Shown here one piece after another: positions 1-4,756 of a stretch of 5,226 nucleotides of DNA; the first letter of the stretch is position 1; each line of letters starts with the position of its first letter. Below the pieces are notes generated by a model. The model ran no database searches. It worked only from the letters and a program-made list of their open reading frames with translations, and was not told the DNA's origin. The position numbers and the translations under genes are program-made. This DNA comes from Streptomyces katrae. Its GTDB lineage: Bacteria > Actinomycetota > Actinomycetes > Streptomycetales > Streptomycetaceae. The stretch spans positions 1-5,226 of the forward strand of contig NZ_JZWV01001236.1 of NCBI RefSeq assembly GCF_000966975.1. Reading direction: 5' to 3'.

Positions 1-1
1 C

Positions 2-1111
2 TCCTCCACCACCACCCCCCGCACCCCCCTGCGCGTCGCGCTCATCGGCTACGGACTCGCCGGCTCCGTCTTCCACGCCCCGCTCGTGTCCGCGACCGAG
101 GGCCTCGTCCTCGACACCGTCGTCACCTCCGACCCCGGCCGGCAGGCCCAGGCCCGCGAGGAGTACCCCGGCGTCCGCATCGCCGCTTCCGCCGACGAGC
201 TGTGGGAGCGCGCGGCCGACGCCGACGGGGAGAACCGCCTCGGCCTCGTCGTCATCGCCTCCCCCAACAAGACCCACGTCCCGCTCGCCACCGCCGCCCT
301 GACCGCCGGCCTCCCCGTGGTCGTGGACAAGCCGCTCGCCGCCACCGCCGCCGAGGCCCGCGAACTCGCCGCGCTCGCCGAGCGGACCGGCACCTTCCTC
401 TCCGTCTTCCAGAACCGCCGCTGGGACAACGACTTCCTCACCGTCCGCCGCCTCCTCGCAGACGGCGAACTCGGCGAGATCCAGCGCTTCGAGTCCCGCT
501 ACGAGCGCTGGCGCCCTCAGCTCAAGGGCGGCTGGCGCGAATCCGGCGCGCCGGAGGAGATCGGCGGCCTGCTGTACGACCTCGGCAGCCACGTCGTCGA
601 CCAGGCCCTGGTGCTGTTCGGCCCGGCCGTACGGGTCTACGCGGAGACCGACGTGCGCCGCCCGGGCGCCGAGGCCGACGACGACACGTTCATCGCGATC
701 ACGCACGCGAACGGCGTCCGCTCCCACCTCTACGTCAGCGCCACCGCCGCACAGCTCGGCCCGCGCTTCCGCGTCCTCGGCTCGCGGGCCGGCTACGTCA
801 AGTACGGCCTGGACCCCCAGGAGGCCGCGCTGCGCGAGGGGCTGCGGCCGGGCGGCGCGGACGGCCCGGCGTGGGGCGAGGAGCCGGAGCACATGTGGGG
901 GCGGCTCGGCTCCGGCGAATCCCCGCTGACCGGCGGCGGAGTCCCGGTCCCGACGGTCCCGGGCGACTACCCGGCGTACTACGCGGCGGTGGCGGAGGCC
1001 CTGCGCACGGGCGGCCCGGCCCCGGTCACCGCGGACGAGGCCGCGCACACCCTGGCGGTACTGGAGGCAGCGCGCCTTTCCTCCCGCAAGGGGTCGGTCG
1101 TCGCCGTCTGA
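2..1111 (+). CDS. Gfo/Idh/MocA-family NAD(P)-dependent oxidoreductase, YdgJ/IolW-like (5' partial)
   Basis: Cytoplasmic NAD(P)-dependent dehydrogenase, probably acting on a sugar or inositol. The frame is open from the left edge, so the true start lies upstream; a GTG at 86 is only internal, because beginning there would remove the Rossmann fingerprint. Numbering from base 2, the nucleotide-binding motif GYGLAG is at residues 16-21, followed by FHAPL. The Lys of the family's [ED]KP motif is K110 (VDKP), and the histidine of the substrate-site D-x-x-x-H pattern (YDLGSH) is H197. FQNRRWDNDFLT and SYVKYGLDPQE resemble E. coli YdgJ and the B. subtilis scyllo-inositol dehydrogenase IolW (YvaA). 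About 369 residues are visible, close to full family length, so only a few N-terminal residues should be missing. Family assignment is firm; the scyllo-inositol substrate is inferred from resemblance only. The preceding gene is outside the window. Confidence 0.93.
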   Translation, partial: SSTTTPRTPLRVALIGYGLAGSVFHAPLVSATEGLVLDTVVTSDPGRQAQAREEYPGVRIAASADELWERAADADGENRLGLVVIASPNKTHVPLATAALTAGLPVVVDKPLAATAAEARELAALAERTGTFLSVFQNRRWDNDFLTVRRLLADGELGEIQRFESRYERWRPQLKGGWRESGAPEEIGGLLYDLGSHVVDQALVLFGPAVRVYAETDVRRPGAEADDDTFIAITHANGVRSHLYVSATAAQLGPRFRVLGSRAGYVKYGLDPQEAALREGLRPGGADGPAWGEEPEHMWGRLGSGESPLTGGGVPVPTVPGDYPAYYAAVAEALRTGGPAPVTADEAAHTLAVLEAARLSSRKGSVVAV

Positions 1112-1116
1112 TCCAG

Positions 1117-1138
1117 ACTGTCGCAAAATCGACGGTTT
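1117..1138 (+). terminator. Candidate hairpin terminator after the oxidoreductase
   Basis: Five bases after the oxidoreductase stop, ACTGTCG (1117-1123) pairs with CGACGGT (1130-1136): seven base pairs including one G.U, with the six-base loop CAAAAT. Only a short TTT (1136-1138) follows, so this is a weak intrinsic terminator at best. The same dyad lies just ahead of the next gene, so it could instead be an operator. Confidence 0.35.
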
Positions 1139-1162
1139 CAGGACGAACAAACGATCTATCCT
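1135..1162 (+). promoter_or_regulatory. Possible promoter of the ALF-repeat gene
   Basis: TATCCT at 1157-1162 fits the loose actinobacterial -10 pattern TAnnnT and would place the transcription start about 40 bases before the GTG start. The corresponding -35 (GTTTCA, 1135-1140, 16-base spacer) matches TTGACA poorly, so the call rests mainly on the -10 and on the AT-richer composition of 1125-1160 compared with its surroundings. Confidence 0.25.
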
Positions 1163-1209
1163 GCACAGGCTGCCGATCATCACGCAATGTGAAGAATGGA
1201 ACCCCACCT

Positions 1210-2364
1210 GTGAAGCTGCCCCGGATCGCATCGATCGTGGCCACCGCCGCGATAGCCCCGGCCGTCCTGCTCTCCTCGCCCGCCTTCGCCGCCGACGGCG
1301 CGGCGGCCGGGCCGTCCAACCCGCCCTCCCCGACCGCACCCGACCAGGGCGCCGAGGGGAAGCCGGCGGCGGACAAGCCGGCCGAGGACCCCCAGGCGGC
1401 GAAGGACCGGGCGGCGATCGAGGCGATCCTGGCCGACCCGGCGCGCGGTCCCGGCGTCCGCGAGGCGGCCGCGAAGGCGCTCAAGGGGACACCCGCGCAG
1501 ATGCGGCAGTTCCTGACGGTCGAGCTGGCGGAGCAGCAGTTCGTCGACGACGAGGTCAAGATCTCCCGGATCCACAACTTCGGCGGTCCCGCCGTGAAGG
1601 CGGCCGCGGTCGAGGCCCTCCGCAAGCAGACCCAGGAGGCGTACACCGCGTTCCTGAACGAGGGGCAGCACGCGGCCCGCCTCAAGGACGACCGCGCCGA
1701 GCTGGCGCGCATGCTGAACGGCGCCGGCCGGGGCGTCACCAAGGCGGTGAACGAGCTGCTGGACCACGGCACGCGCGAGCAGATCCGCGAGTTCGTCGCC
1801 ACCGGCCAGCACAAGGTCCGCGCCGAGGACGACCGGGTCGCCCTGTTCGGGATGATCAAGGACGCGGGGCCGGGCCTCAAGGAGGGCATCATCAAGCTCC
1901 TGGAGGGCAACCCGACCCCGGAGCAGCTGCGCACCTTCATCACGACCACCCAGCACGAGCTGCGCGACGAAGACAACCAGGTGCTGATCTCGTCCATGGT
2001 CAACAAGGCCGGCCCGGAGCTGAAGAAGGCCGCCCTCGCCGCCCTCCAGGGCACGCCCGAGGACCGCGCCGCGTTCCTCAAGACCGGGCAGCACGTGGCC
2101 CGGTCCAAGGACGAGGGCCACGGCACCGGCACGGGCACCGGCACCGGCGGCGCCAAGGGCGGTGTCCAGCCGGCCGTCGCCACGGGCACCTCCAAGGGCA
2201 ACGGCAACACCGCCCCGGCCGGCGGCTCCTCCTCCGGCCCTCTCGCGAGCACCGGCGCCGGTTCCGAGACCACCTGGGCGGCGGGCGCCGGCGCGGCCGC
2301 CCTCGCCGCGGGCGCCGGCCTGGTCGTGGCCAACCGCCGCCGCCGCACGTCCGCCGACGGCTGA
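1210..2364 (+). CDS. Secreted ALF-repeat protein with LAxTG cell-wall sorting signal
   Basis: A 384-residue exported protein predicted to be covalently attached to peptidoglycan. Residues 1-27 form a Sec signal peptide (basic MKLPR, hydrophobic core, SPAFA with likely cleavage after A27). A Pro/Ala/Lys-rich segment (28-66) leads into five helical repeats of about 47 residues (roughly 70-117, 118-164, 165-211, 212-259, 260-303) of the ALF type described from Streptomyces secreted proteins; repeats 2-5 carry a QH motif (GQH or TQH). A Gly/Thr/Ser-rich spacer (304-344) follows, then LASTG (345-349), a hydrophobic stretch and the basic tail NRRRR, i.e. a complete sorting signal. I chose GTG 1210 because MKLPR starts a compact signal peptide and a weak GGA lies nine bases upstream; GTG 1189 would add seven residues without a ribosome site. 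The function of ALF repeats is unknown. The gene is convergent with the hydrolase gene and probably transcribed alone. Confidence 0.88.
   Translation: MKLPRIASIVATAAIAPAVLLSSPAFAADGAAAGPSNPPSPTAPDQGAEGKPAADKPAEDPQAAKDRAAIEAILADPARGPGVREAAAKALKGTPAQMRQFLTVELAEQQFVDDEVKISRIHNFGGPAVKAAAVEALRKQTQEAYTAFLNEGQHAARLKDDRAELARMLNGAGRGVTKAVNELLDHGTREQIREFVATGQHKVRAEDDRVALFGMIKDAGPGLKEGIIKLLEGNPTPEQLRTFITTTQHELRDEDNQVLISSMVNKAGPELKKAALAALQGTPEDRAAFLKTGQHVARSKDEGHGTGTGTGTGGAKGGVQPAVATGTSKGNGNTAPAGGSSSGPLASTGAGSETTWAAGAGAAALAAGAGLVVANRRRRTSADG
1414..2118 (+). repeat. Five diverged ALF-type protein repeats
   Basis: Coding repeats of about 47 residues (~141 bases). Each has a short motif of the type AGPGLK/GPAVK, a helix, a LLEG/LKGTP-like turn, a second helix containing F[LIV], then QH and a charged stretch (KDDR, AEDDR, DEDN, SKDE). 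Repeat 1 is the most diverged: EQQ replaces QH. Repeat 5 stops at the charged stretch, where the spacer begins. Divergence is high at the protein level, so this is an old array rather than a recent DNA duplication. Confidence 0.8.
2122..2145 (+). repeat. Gly-Thr hexamer repeat in the wall-spanning spacer
   Basis: Four consecutive GGC-ACC/ACG units encode (Gly-Thr)4 at residues 305-312 of the ALF-repeat protein. They open the flexible spacer that would carry the repeat domain through the peptidoglycan. The near-identical hexamers could change number by slippage without breaking the frame. Confidence 0.75.
2242..2256 (+). other. Sortase recognition motif LASTG
   Basis: These codons encode LASTG, residues 345-349. 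LAxTG is the preferred substrate of Streptomyces class E sortases, unlike the LPxTG of class A. Cleavage would be between T348 and G349. A hydrophobic segment (about 355-374) and an RRRR tail complete the signal. A class E sortase is encoded at 4754-5226. Confidence 0.85.
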
Positions 2365-2383
2365 CGGCTGACGGCTGACGGCG
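2356..2383 (+). repeat. 7-bp tandem repeat over the ALF gene stop codon
   Basis: Four head-to-tail copies of GACGGCT (2356-2362, 2363-2369, 2370-2376, and 2377-2383 ending in G). The coding stop TGA (2362-2364) spans the first junction. Because the unit is 7 bases, the TGAs at 2362, 2369 and 2376 fall in all three frames. Confidence 0.9.
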
Positions 2384-2392
2384 CAGGAACGA

Positions 2393-2427
2393 GAAGGGGC
2401 GGGCCGCCCCGGGCAGCCCGCCCCTTC
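2393..2427. terminator. GC-rich hairpin, bidirectional terminator between convergent genes
   Basis: GAAGGGGCGGGC (2393-2404) is perfectly complementary to GCCCGCCCCTTC (2416-2427), a 12-bp stem with an 11-base loop. It sits 28 bases after the ALF gene stop and 24 bases past the stop of the oppositely oriented hydrolase gene. There is no T tract on either strand, which is common for Streptomyces terminators. It probably serves both convergent genes. Confidence 0.8.
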
Positions 2428-2451
2428 CCCTCGCCCTACGGCGCTACGGCC

Positions 2452-3309
2452 CTACGCGCCCTTGAACTCCTGGCGCTGGCGCCCGAGACCCTCGATCTCC
2501 AGCTCCACGACGTCACCGGCCCGCAGGTACGGCTTCGGCTCCGGCTGGCCCATGGCCACGCCCCCCGGGGTGCCCGTGACGATCACGTCACCGGGGTACA
2601 GCGTCATGAACTGGCTCAGGTACCGCACGACCTCACCCACCGGGAAGATCTGGTCCGAGGTGTTGCCGTCCTGCTTGAGCTCGCCGTTGACCCACAGCTT
2701 CACGTCCAGGACCTGCGGGTCCGGGATCTCGTCGGCGGTGACCAGCCAGGGGCCGAGCGGGGTGAACGTCTCGCAGTTCTTGCCCTTGTCCCAGGTGCCG
2801 CCGCGCTCGATCTGGAACTCGCGCTCCGACACGTCGTTGACCAGGGTGTACCCGCCGACGTGCGCGAGGCCCTCCTCGGCGGAGCCCAGGTAGCGGGCGG
2901 TGCTGCCGATGACGACGCCCAGCTCGGCCTCCCAGTCGGTCTTCACGCTGCCGCGCGGGATGAGCACGGTGTCGTCCGGGCCGACCACGGTGTCCGCGGC
3001 CTTCAGGAACAGGATCGGCTCGGCCGGCGGCTCCGCACCGACCTCGGCCGCGTGCCCGAAGTAGTTCAGGCCGATACCCACGATCTTGCCGATCCGGCCG
3101 ACGGGGGAGCCGATGCGCAGCCCCTCCCCGTCGAGCACGGGAAGCTCGCCGGCCGCGGCGGCGTCCCGTACCCGGGACAGCACGGAGTCGTCGGCCAGCA
3201 GGGCCCCGTCCACATCCGTGATCAGGCCGGACAGGTCCCGAAGGGTCCCGTCCTGGTCGAGCAGCGCGGGGCGCTCCGACCCAGCGGGTCCGACACGCAG
3301 CAGCTTCAT
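2452..3309 (-). CDS. Fumarylacetoacetate hydrolase family protein (ureidoglycolate lyase / diketo-acid hydrolase type)
   Basis: A 285-residue cytoplasmic metal-dependent enzyme of the FAH superfamily, whose members hydrolyse, isomerise or decarboxylate acylpyruvate-like acids. An N-terminal cap (about 1-65) precedes the FAH domain (about 72-283). Visible signatures are GLNYFGHAAE (80-89), the divalent-metal ligands E127 and E129 in TDWEAELGVVIG with D159 in VNDVSER, WDKGKNCETF (173-182), FMTLYPGD (234-241) and TGTPGGVAMGQ (245-255). The DWEAEL and WDKGK-type motifs and the length fit the subfamily annotated as ureidoglycolate lyase or 2,4-diketo-3-deoxy-L-fuconate/rhamnonate hydrolase; sequence alone does not decide the substrate. 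The ATG at 3309 is chosen because GGGAG (3317-3321) lies seven bases before it. An upstream in-frame ATG at 3315 would abut the GGGAGA, and an extension to 3417 would run through the promoter region. It has its own 213-base upstream region and is probably monocistronic. Confidence 0.92.
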   Translation of the reverse strand: MKLLRVGPAGSERPALLDQDGTLRDLSGLITDVDGALLADDSVLSRVRDAAAAGELPVLDGEGLRIGSPVGRIGKIVGIGLNYFGHAAEVGAEPPAEPILFLKAADTVVGPDDTVLIPRGSVKTDWEAELGVVIGSTARYLGSAEEGLAHVGGYTLVNDVSEREFQIERGGTWDKGKNCETFTPLGPWLVTADEIPDPQVLDVKLWVNGELKQDGNTSDQIFPVGEVVRYLSQFMTLYPGDVIVTGTPGGVAMGQPEPKPYLRAGDVVELEIEGLGRQRQEFKGA

Positions 3310-3316
3310 GGGCATT

Positions 3317-3321
3317 CTCCC
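3317..3321 (-). promoter_or_regulatory. Ribosome binding site fixing the FAH-family start
   Basis: On the - strand GGGAG precedes ATG 3309 by seven bases, ideal spacing. The upstream in-frame ATG (3315-3313) is only one base away from it and so cannot use it. Confidence 0.8.
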
Positions 3322-3363
3322 GTGGTCGTGGGTGGTCGGCCCATGGGCACGCCCAGGGGCCGG

Positions 3364-3384
3364 CCGATGGGTTGCGGCCATCGG
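3364..3384. repeat. Inverted repeat in the FAH gene leader
   Basis: CCGATGG (3364-3370) and CCATCGG (3378-3384) are perfect complements around a 7-base loop. With the promoter proposed at 3396-3424 the hairpin would form at the 5' end of the FAH mRNA. It overlaps the neighbouring inverted repeat (3383-3402) by two bases, so the two could be mutually exclusive in RNA. Confidence 0.6.
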
Positions 3385-3402
3385 AGGATTGGCTGATCCT
3401 CC
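3383..3402. repeat. Inverted repeat GGAGGAT-N6-ATCCTCC, candidate operator
   Basis: GGAGGAT (3383-3389) and ATCCTCC (3396-3402) form a perfect 7-bp dyad with a six-base centre, covering the proposed -10 and start point of the FAH promoter. An overlapping dyad, GGATTGG (3386-3392) with CCAATCC (3414-3420), shares part of it. The position suits a repressor site; no regulator gene is visible in the window. Confidence 0.5.
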
Positions 3403-3424
3403 AAGAAGTCCGACCAATCCGCAA
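3396..3424 (-). promoter_or_regulatory. Candidate promoter of the FAH-family gene with GTC-n-GAC dyad in the spacer
   Basis: Reading the - strand, TTGCGG (3424-3419) is a plausible -35, followed by a 17-base spacer and GAGGAT (3401-3396) as an imperfect -10. The spacer holds GTCGGAC (3414-3408 on -), a GTC-n-GAC dyad like the core of many GntR/FadR-type operators. Transcription would start near 3389, leaving a leader of about 80 bases. The match is suggestive, not decisive. Confidence 0.35.
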
Positions 3425-3522
3425 GACCCTGTTCACAGACTGGAACGCCCCACTCCGTCCCCCACCGCAGCCTCCACCGCAGCCCCCACCTGCTCCACCG
3501 CCCCCGCCGCTCGGGCGGCCGC
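3421..3522. other. G-rich intergenic segment between the insertase stop and the FAH promoter
   Basis: No gene is supported here. The - strand carries four G-runs of 4-5 (3448-3451, 3459-3463, 3483-3487, 3501-3505) and a 12-base tandem repeat (CCACCGCAGCC on +, at 3462-3472 and 3474-3484). A small hairpin (CCGCC 3504-3508 with GGCGG 3514-3518) just after the insertase stop might help end its transcript but is short and has no T tract. Confidence 0.5.
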
Positions 3523-4220
3523 TCAGGCGGCAGCGCCGCCGGCCGTCGGCCGGGCCGCCCGCCGCTGGAGCCAGGCACGCTCGGCGACCGACCAGGCCGT
3601 GGTGGTCAGCAGGTACAGCCCGGCGGCCAGCGGCACGACGGCGGCCGTGATCAGCGTCCCGAACGACAGCAGGGGCAGTACGCCACCCAGCTTGCGCATC
3701 GCGGCCAGCTGCTCGGCGGTCGGCGCGGCCAGGGCGCCTCCCGCGCCTTGCCCCTGCCTTGCCCCTGCCCCTTCCCCTTCCCGTTCCCCTTCGGCGGCAC
3801 GGGCGCCACGACCGGCGCGGCCGCCGCGGCCCGCCGTCCCCGCACCGCACTCCACGCCGCCACCACCGCGATCGCGGCGAACAGCCCGAGGAACACCAGC
3901 CCCTGCGGCCCGAACACACCGCCCGCCTCCAGCGCCCCGGACCACCGGGCCCCGAGGGGCGCGGCGAACAGCCGGTGACCCAGCAGCTCGTCCCCCGAGG
4001 AGAACGACTGGTACATCAGGTAGAACACCGGCAGCTGCAGGAGCATCGGCAGGCACCCCGCCCCCGGGGTCGCCGCACGGAACGCGGCACGGCCCAGCGG
4101 GTACAGGGCGAACCGTACGAGCAGGGTGAACAGCACGATCGCGGCAGCGGTCGCGGACTCGGCCAGTACCGGCTCCAGGAGCCGGCCCAGCTCGGCAACG
4201 AGATGAGTGAAAACGGACAC
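3523..4220 (-). pseudogene. YidC/Oxa1-type membrane insertase, frameshifted and lacking most of the C1 region
   Basis: A homologue of the YidC/Oxa1/Alb3 insertases, which place proteins in the cytoplasmic membrane. The first frame (4220 to about 3750) encodes TM1 (about residues 23-42) with the conserved groove arginine (R36 in LLVRFALYPL), GCLPMLLQLPVFYLMYQSF (55-73) as TM2, TM3 (about 105-125) and a Lys/Gly/Gln-rich linker. The C-terminal helices (GVLPLLSFGTLITAAVVPLAAG onward, ending in AERAWLQR) are in another frame, closed by TGA at 3523-3525. Restoring one base would give 232 residues. GTG 4220 is chosen as start: GGAGG (4227-4231) lies six bases upstream, and MSVFTHLVAE is a natural beginning; the in-frame ATGs at 4265 and 4295 lack such a site. 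YidC proteins usually carry a ~45-60-residue charged cytoplasmic hairpin between TM1 and GCLP; only about a dozen residues remain here. It is downstream of the DUF6412-type gene. It may be decayed, or the frameshift may be a sequencing error. Confidence 0.8.
3751..3789 (-). repeat. G-rich (Lys/Gln-Gly) repeat, putative G-quadruplex at the insertase frame switch
   Basis: On the - strand there are six G-runs: GGGG 3789-3786, GGG 3782-3780, GGGG 3777-3774, GGGG 3771-3768, GGGG 3765-3762 and GGGG 3754-3751, separated by 2-7 bases. This satisfies the usual G3+N1-7 quadruplex pattern on the coding strand. It encodes alternating Gly with Lys/Asn/Gln in the first frame. The reading frame of the insertase changes in or just beyond this tract. 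Confidence 0.85.
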
Positions 4221-4226
4221 GCGGGC

Positions 4227-4231
4227 CCTCC
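4227..4231 (-). promoter_or_regulatory. Ribosome binding site of the insertase gene
   Basis: On the - strand GGAGG is followed by GCCCGC and then GTG (4220-4218). It is a perfect Shine-Dalgarno core at six-base spacing and sets the start at 4220 rather than at the upstream in-frame ATG codons. Confidence 0.8.
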
Positions 4232-4343
4232 GAGGGGTCTCGTCGAACGTCGAAAGAAGGTGCATTTCGGCGTGACGACCCGCGAGGGGCGACAACAGCG
4301 ATCAGTCAGCAGAAGAGCAGAAGGCAGCGGACACTGCGCGCCC

Positions 4344-4703
4344 CTACGCGGCCGTCGGGACCAGACGGCCGGGCGCCCTGGGCCGCGACCGGCCCGAAGC
4401 GTCGGGATCGCGCTGCGGCAGGAACGCCGTGCGCTGCTCGCGATCACGGATCGCGGTACGTATTCGGTGCGGCGGAACAGGCCGCACGAGGCATGCCGCC
4501 ACCAGCACGGCCGCCCCCACGGCGACCACCGCGGCCAGGGCGACCACCCCGGCCGCCAGCCCGGCCTCCCCGGACAGCATCCCGAGGACCCCGCCGAGCA
4601 GCAGCAGCGCGACGAGCAAGCGAGCCGCGCGGGAGCCCTCGTGGAACAAGAAGGAGGACACGCTGAACCGCCGGACCTCAACCGCACGACCCACGCGAAC
4701 CAC
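4344..4703 (-). CDS. Small two-helix membrane protein, DUF6412 type
   Basis: A 119-residue protein of unknown function. After a short basic N-terminus it has two hydrophobic segments, about 26-43 (AARLLVALLLLGGVLGML) and 48-73 (Ala/Val-rich, ending VLVAACLV). A charged tail follows, with RIRTAIRDREQRTAFLPQ and RDPDASGRSRPRAPGR (98-113). This tail and its place beside a YidC homologue match my recollection of the actinobacterial DUF6412 family; I could not check it by search. Two helices and an Arg-rich tail suggest both ends face the cytoplasm. GTG 4703 is the preferred start: GAGGTGA (4714-4708) puts its GAGG seven bases upstream; GTG 4694 is possible. The sortase stop is 50 bases upstream and the insertase start 123 bases downstream, all on the same strand, so co-transcription is likely. 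A role with the insertase or envelope is guesswork from position. Confidence 0.75.
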   Translation of the reverse strand: MVRVGRAVEVRRFSVSSFLFHEGSRAARLLVALLLLGGVLGMLSGEAGLAAGVVALAAVVAVGAAVLVAACLVRPVPPHRIRTAIRDREQRTAFLPQRDPDASGRSRPRAPGRLVPTAA

Positions 4704-4707
4704 CCCC

Positions 4708-4714
4708 TCACCTC
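4708..4714 (-). promoter_or_regulatory. Ribosome binding site of the DUF6412-type gene
   Basis: On the - strand GAGGTGA matches seven consecutive bases of the complement of the 16S rRNA 3' end (AAGGAGGTGATC). Its GAGG core lies seven bases before GTG 4703, which supports that start. Confidence 0.65.
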
Positions 4715-4750
4715 ACCAGAACTCACGACCGATCGATCGCCAGCCCCTCG

Positions 4751-4756
4751 ATCCTA
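4751..4756 (-). promoter_or_regulatory. Possible -10 element (TAGGAT) over the sortase stop codon
   Basis: TAGGAT on the - strand is a good actinobacterial -10 hexamer and would serve the DUF6412-type gene about 50 bases downstream. Its first three bases are the sortase TAG stop. The -35 is doubtful: TTGTCA (4773-4768) is a good hexamer but only 11 bases away, and the correctly spaced position reads GAAGCG. Confidence 0.25.

Noticed and set aside
202..1209. In-frame upstream extension of the ALF-repeat gene
   Set aside because: It is an Arg/Pro-rich shadow lying largely over the oxidoreductase gene. The signal peptide beginning at 1210 shows where the real protein starts.
1189..1209. GTG 1189 as start of the ALF-repeat protein
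   Set aside because: It is in frame and would add only seven residues, but has no ribosome binding site, whereas GTG 1210 gives a compact MKLPR signal peptide. It remains possible.
1026..2348. Long open frames on the - strand opposite the ALF gene
   Set aside because: Low-complexity Arg/Ser/Pro composition with no domain, antisense to a gene with clear signal peptide, repeats and sorting signal; typical high-GC artefact.
3310..3417. 36-residue N-terminal extension of the FAH-family enzyme
   Set aside because: It lacks family similarity, would run through the proposed leader and operator, and a ribosome site at ideal spacing marks ATG 3309.
3306..3578. Small - strand open frame upstream of the FAH gene
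   Set aside because: Overlaps the insertase C-terminus and the promoter region, is Arg/Pro/Gly-rich, and has no recognizable feature or ribosome site.
3751..3789. Programmed -1 ribosomal frameshift in the insertase
   Set aside because: No X-XXY-YYZ slippery heptamer is in register in the tract, so a simple indel or sequence error is the better explanation.
4241..4254. Tandem CGTCGAA pair upstream of the insertase gene
   Set aside because: Only two copies, with no promoter elements beside it; too little to call a regulatory repeat.
4730..4739. CGATCGATCG palindrome between the sortase and DUF6412 genes as an operator
   Set aside because: A 10-base self-complementary string of repeated CGAT is not rare in this composition, and nothing around it supports a binding site.
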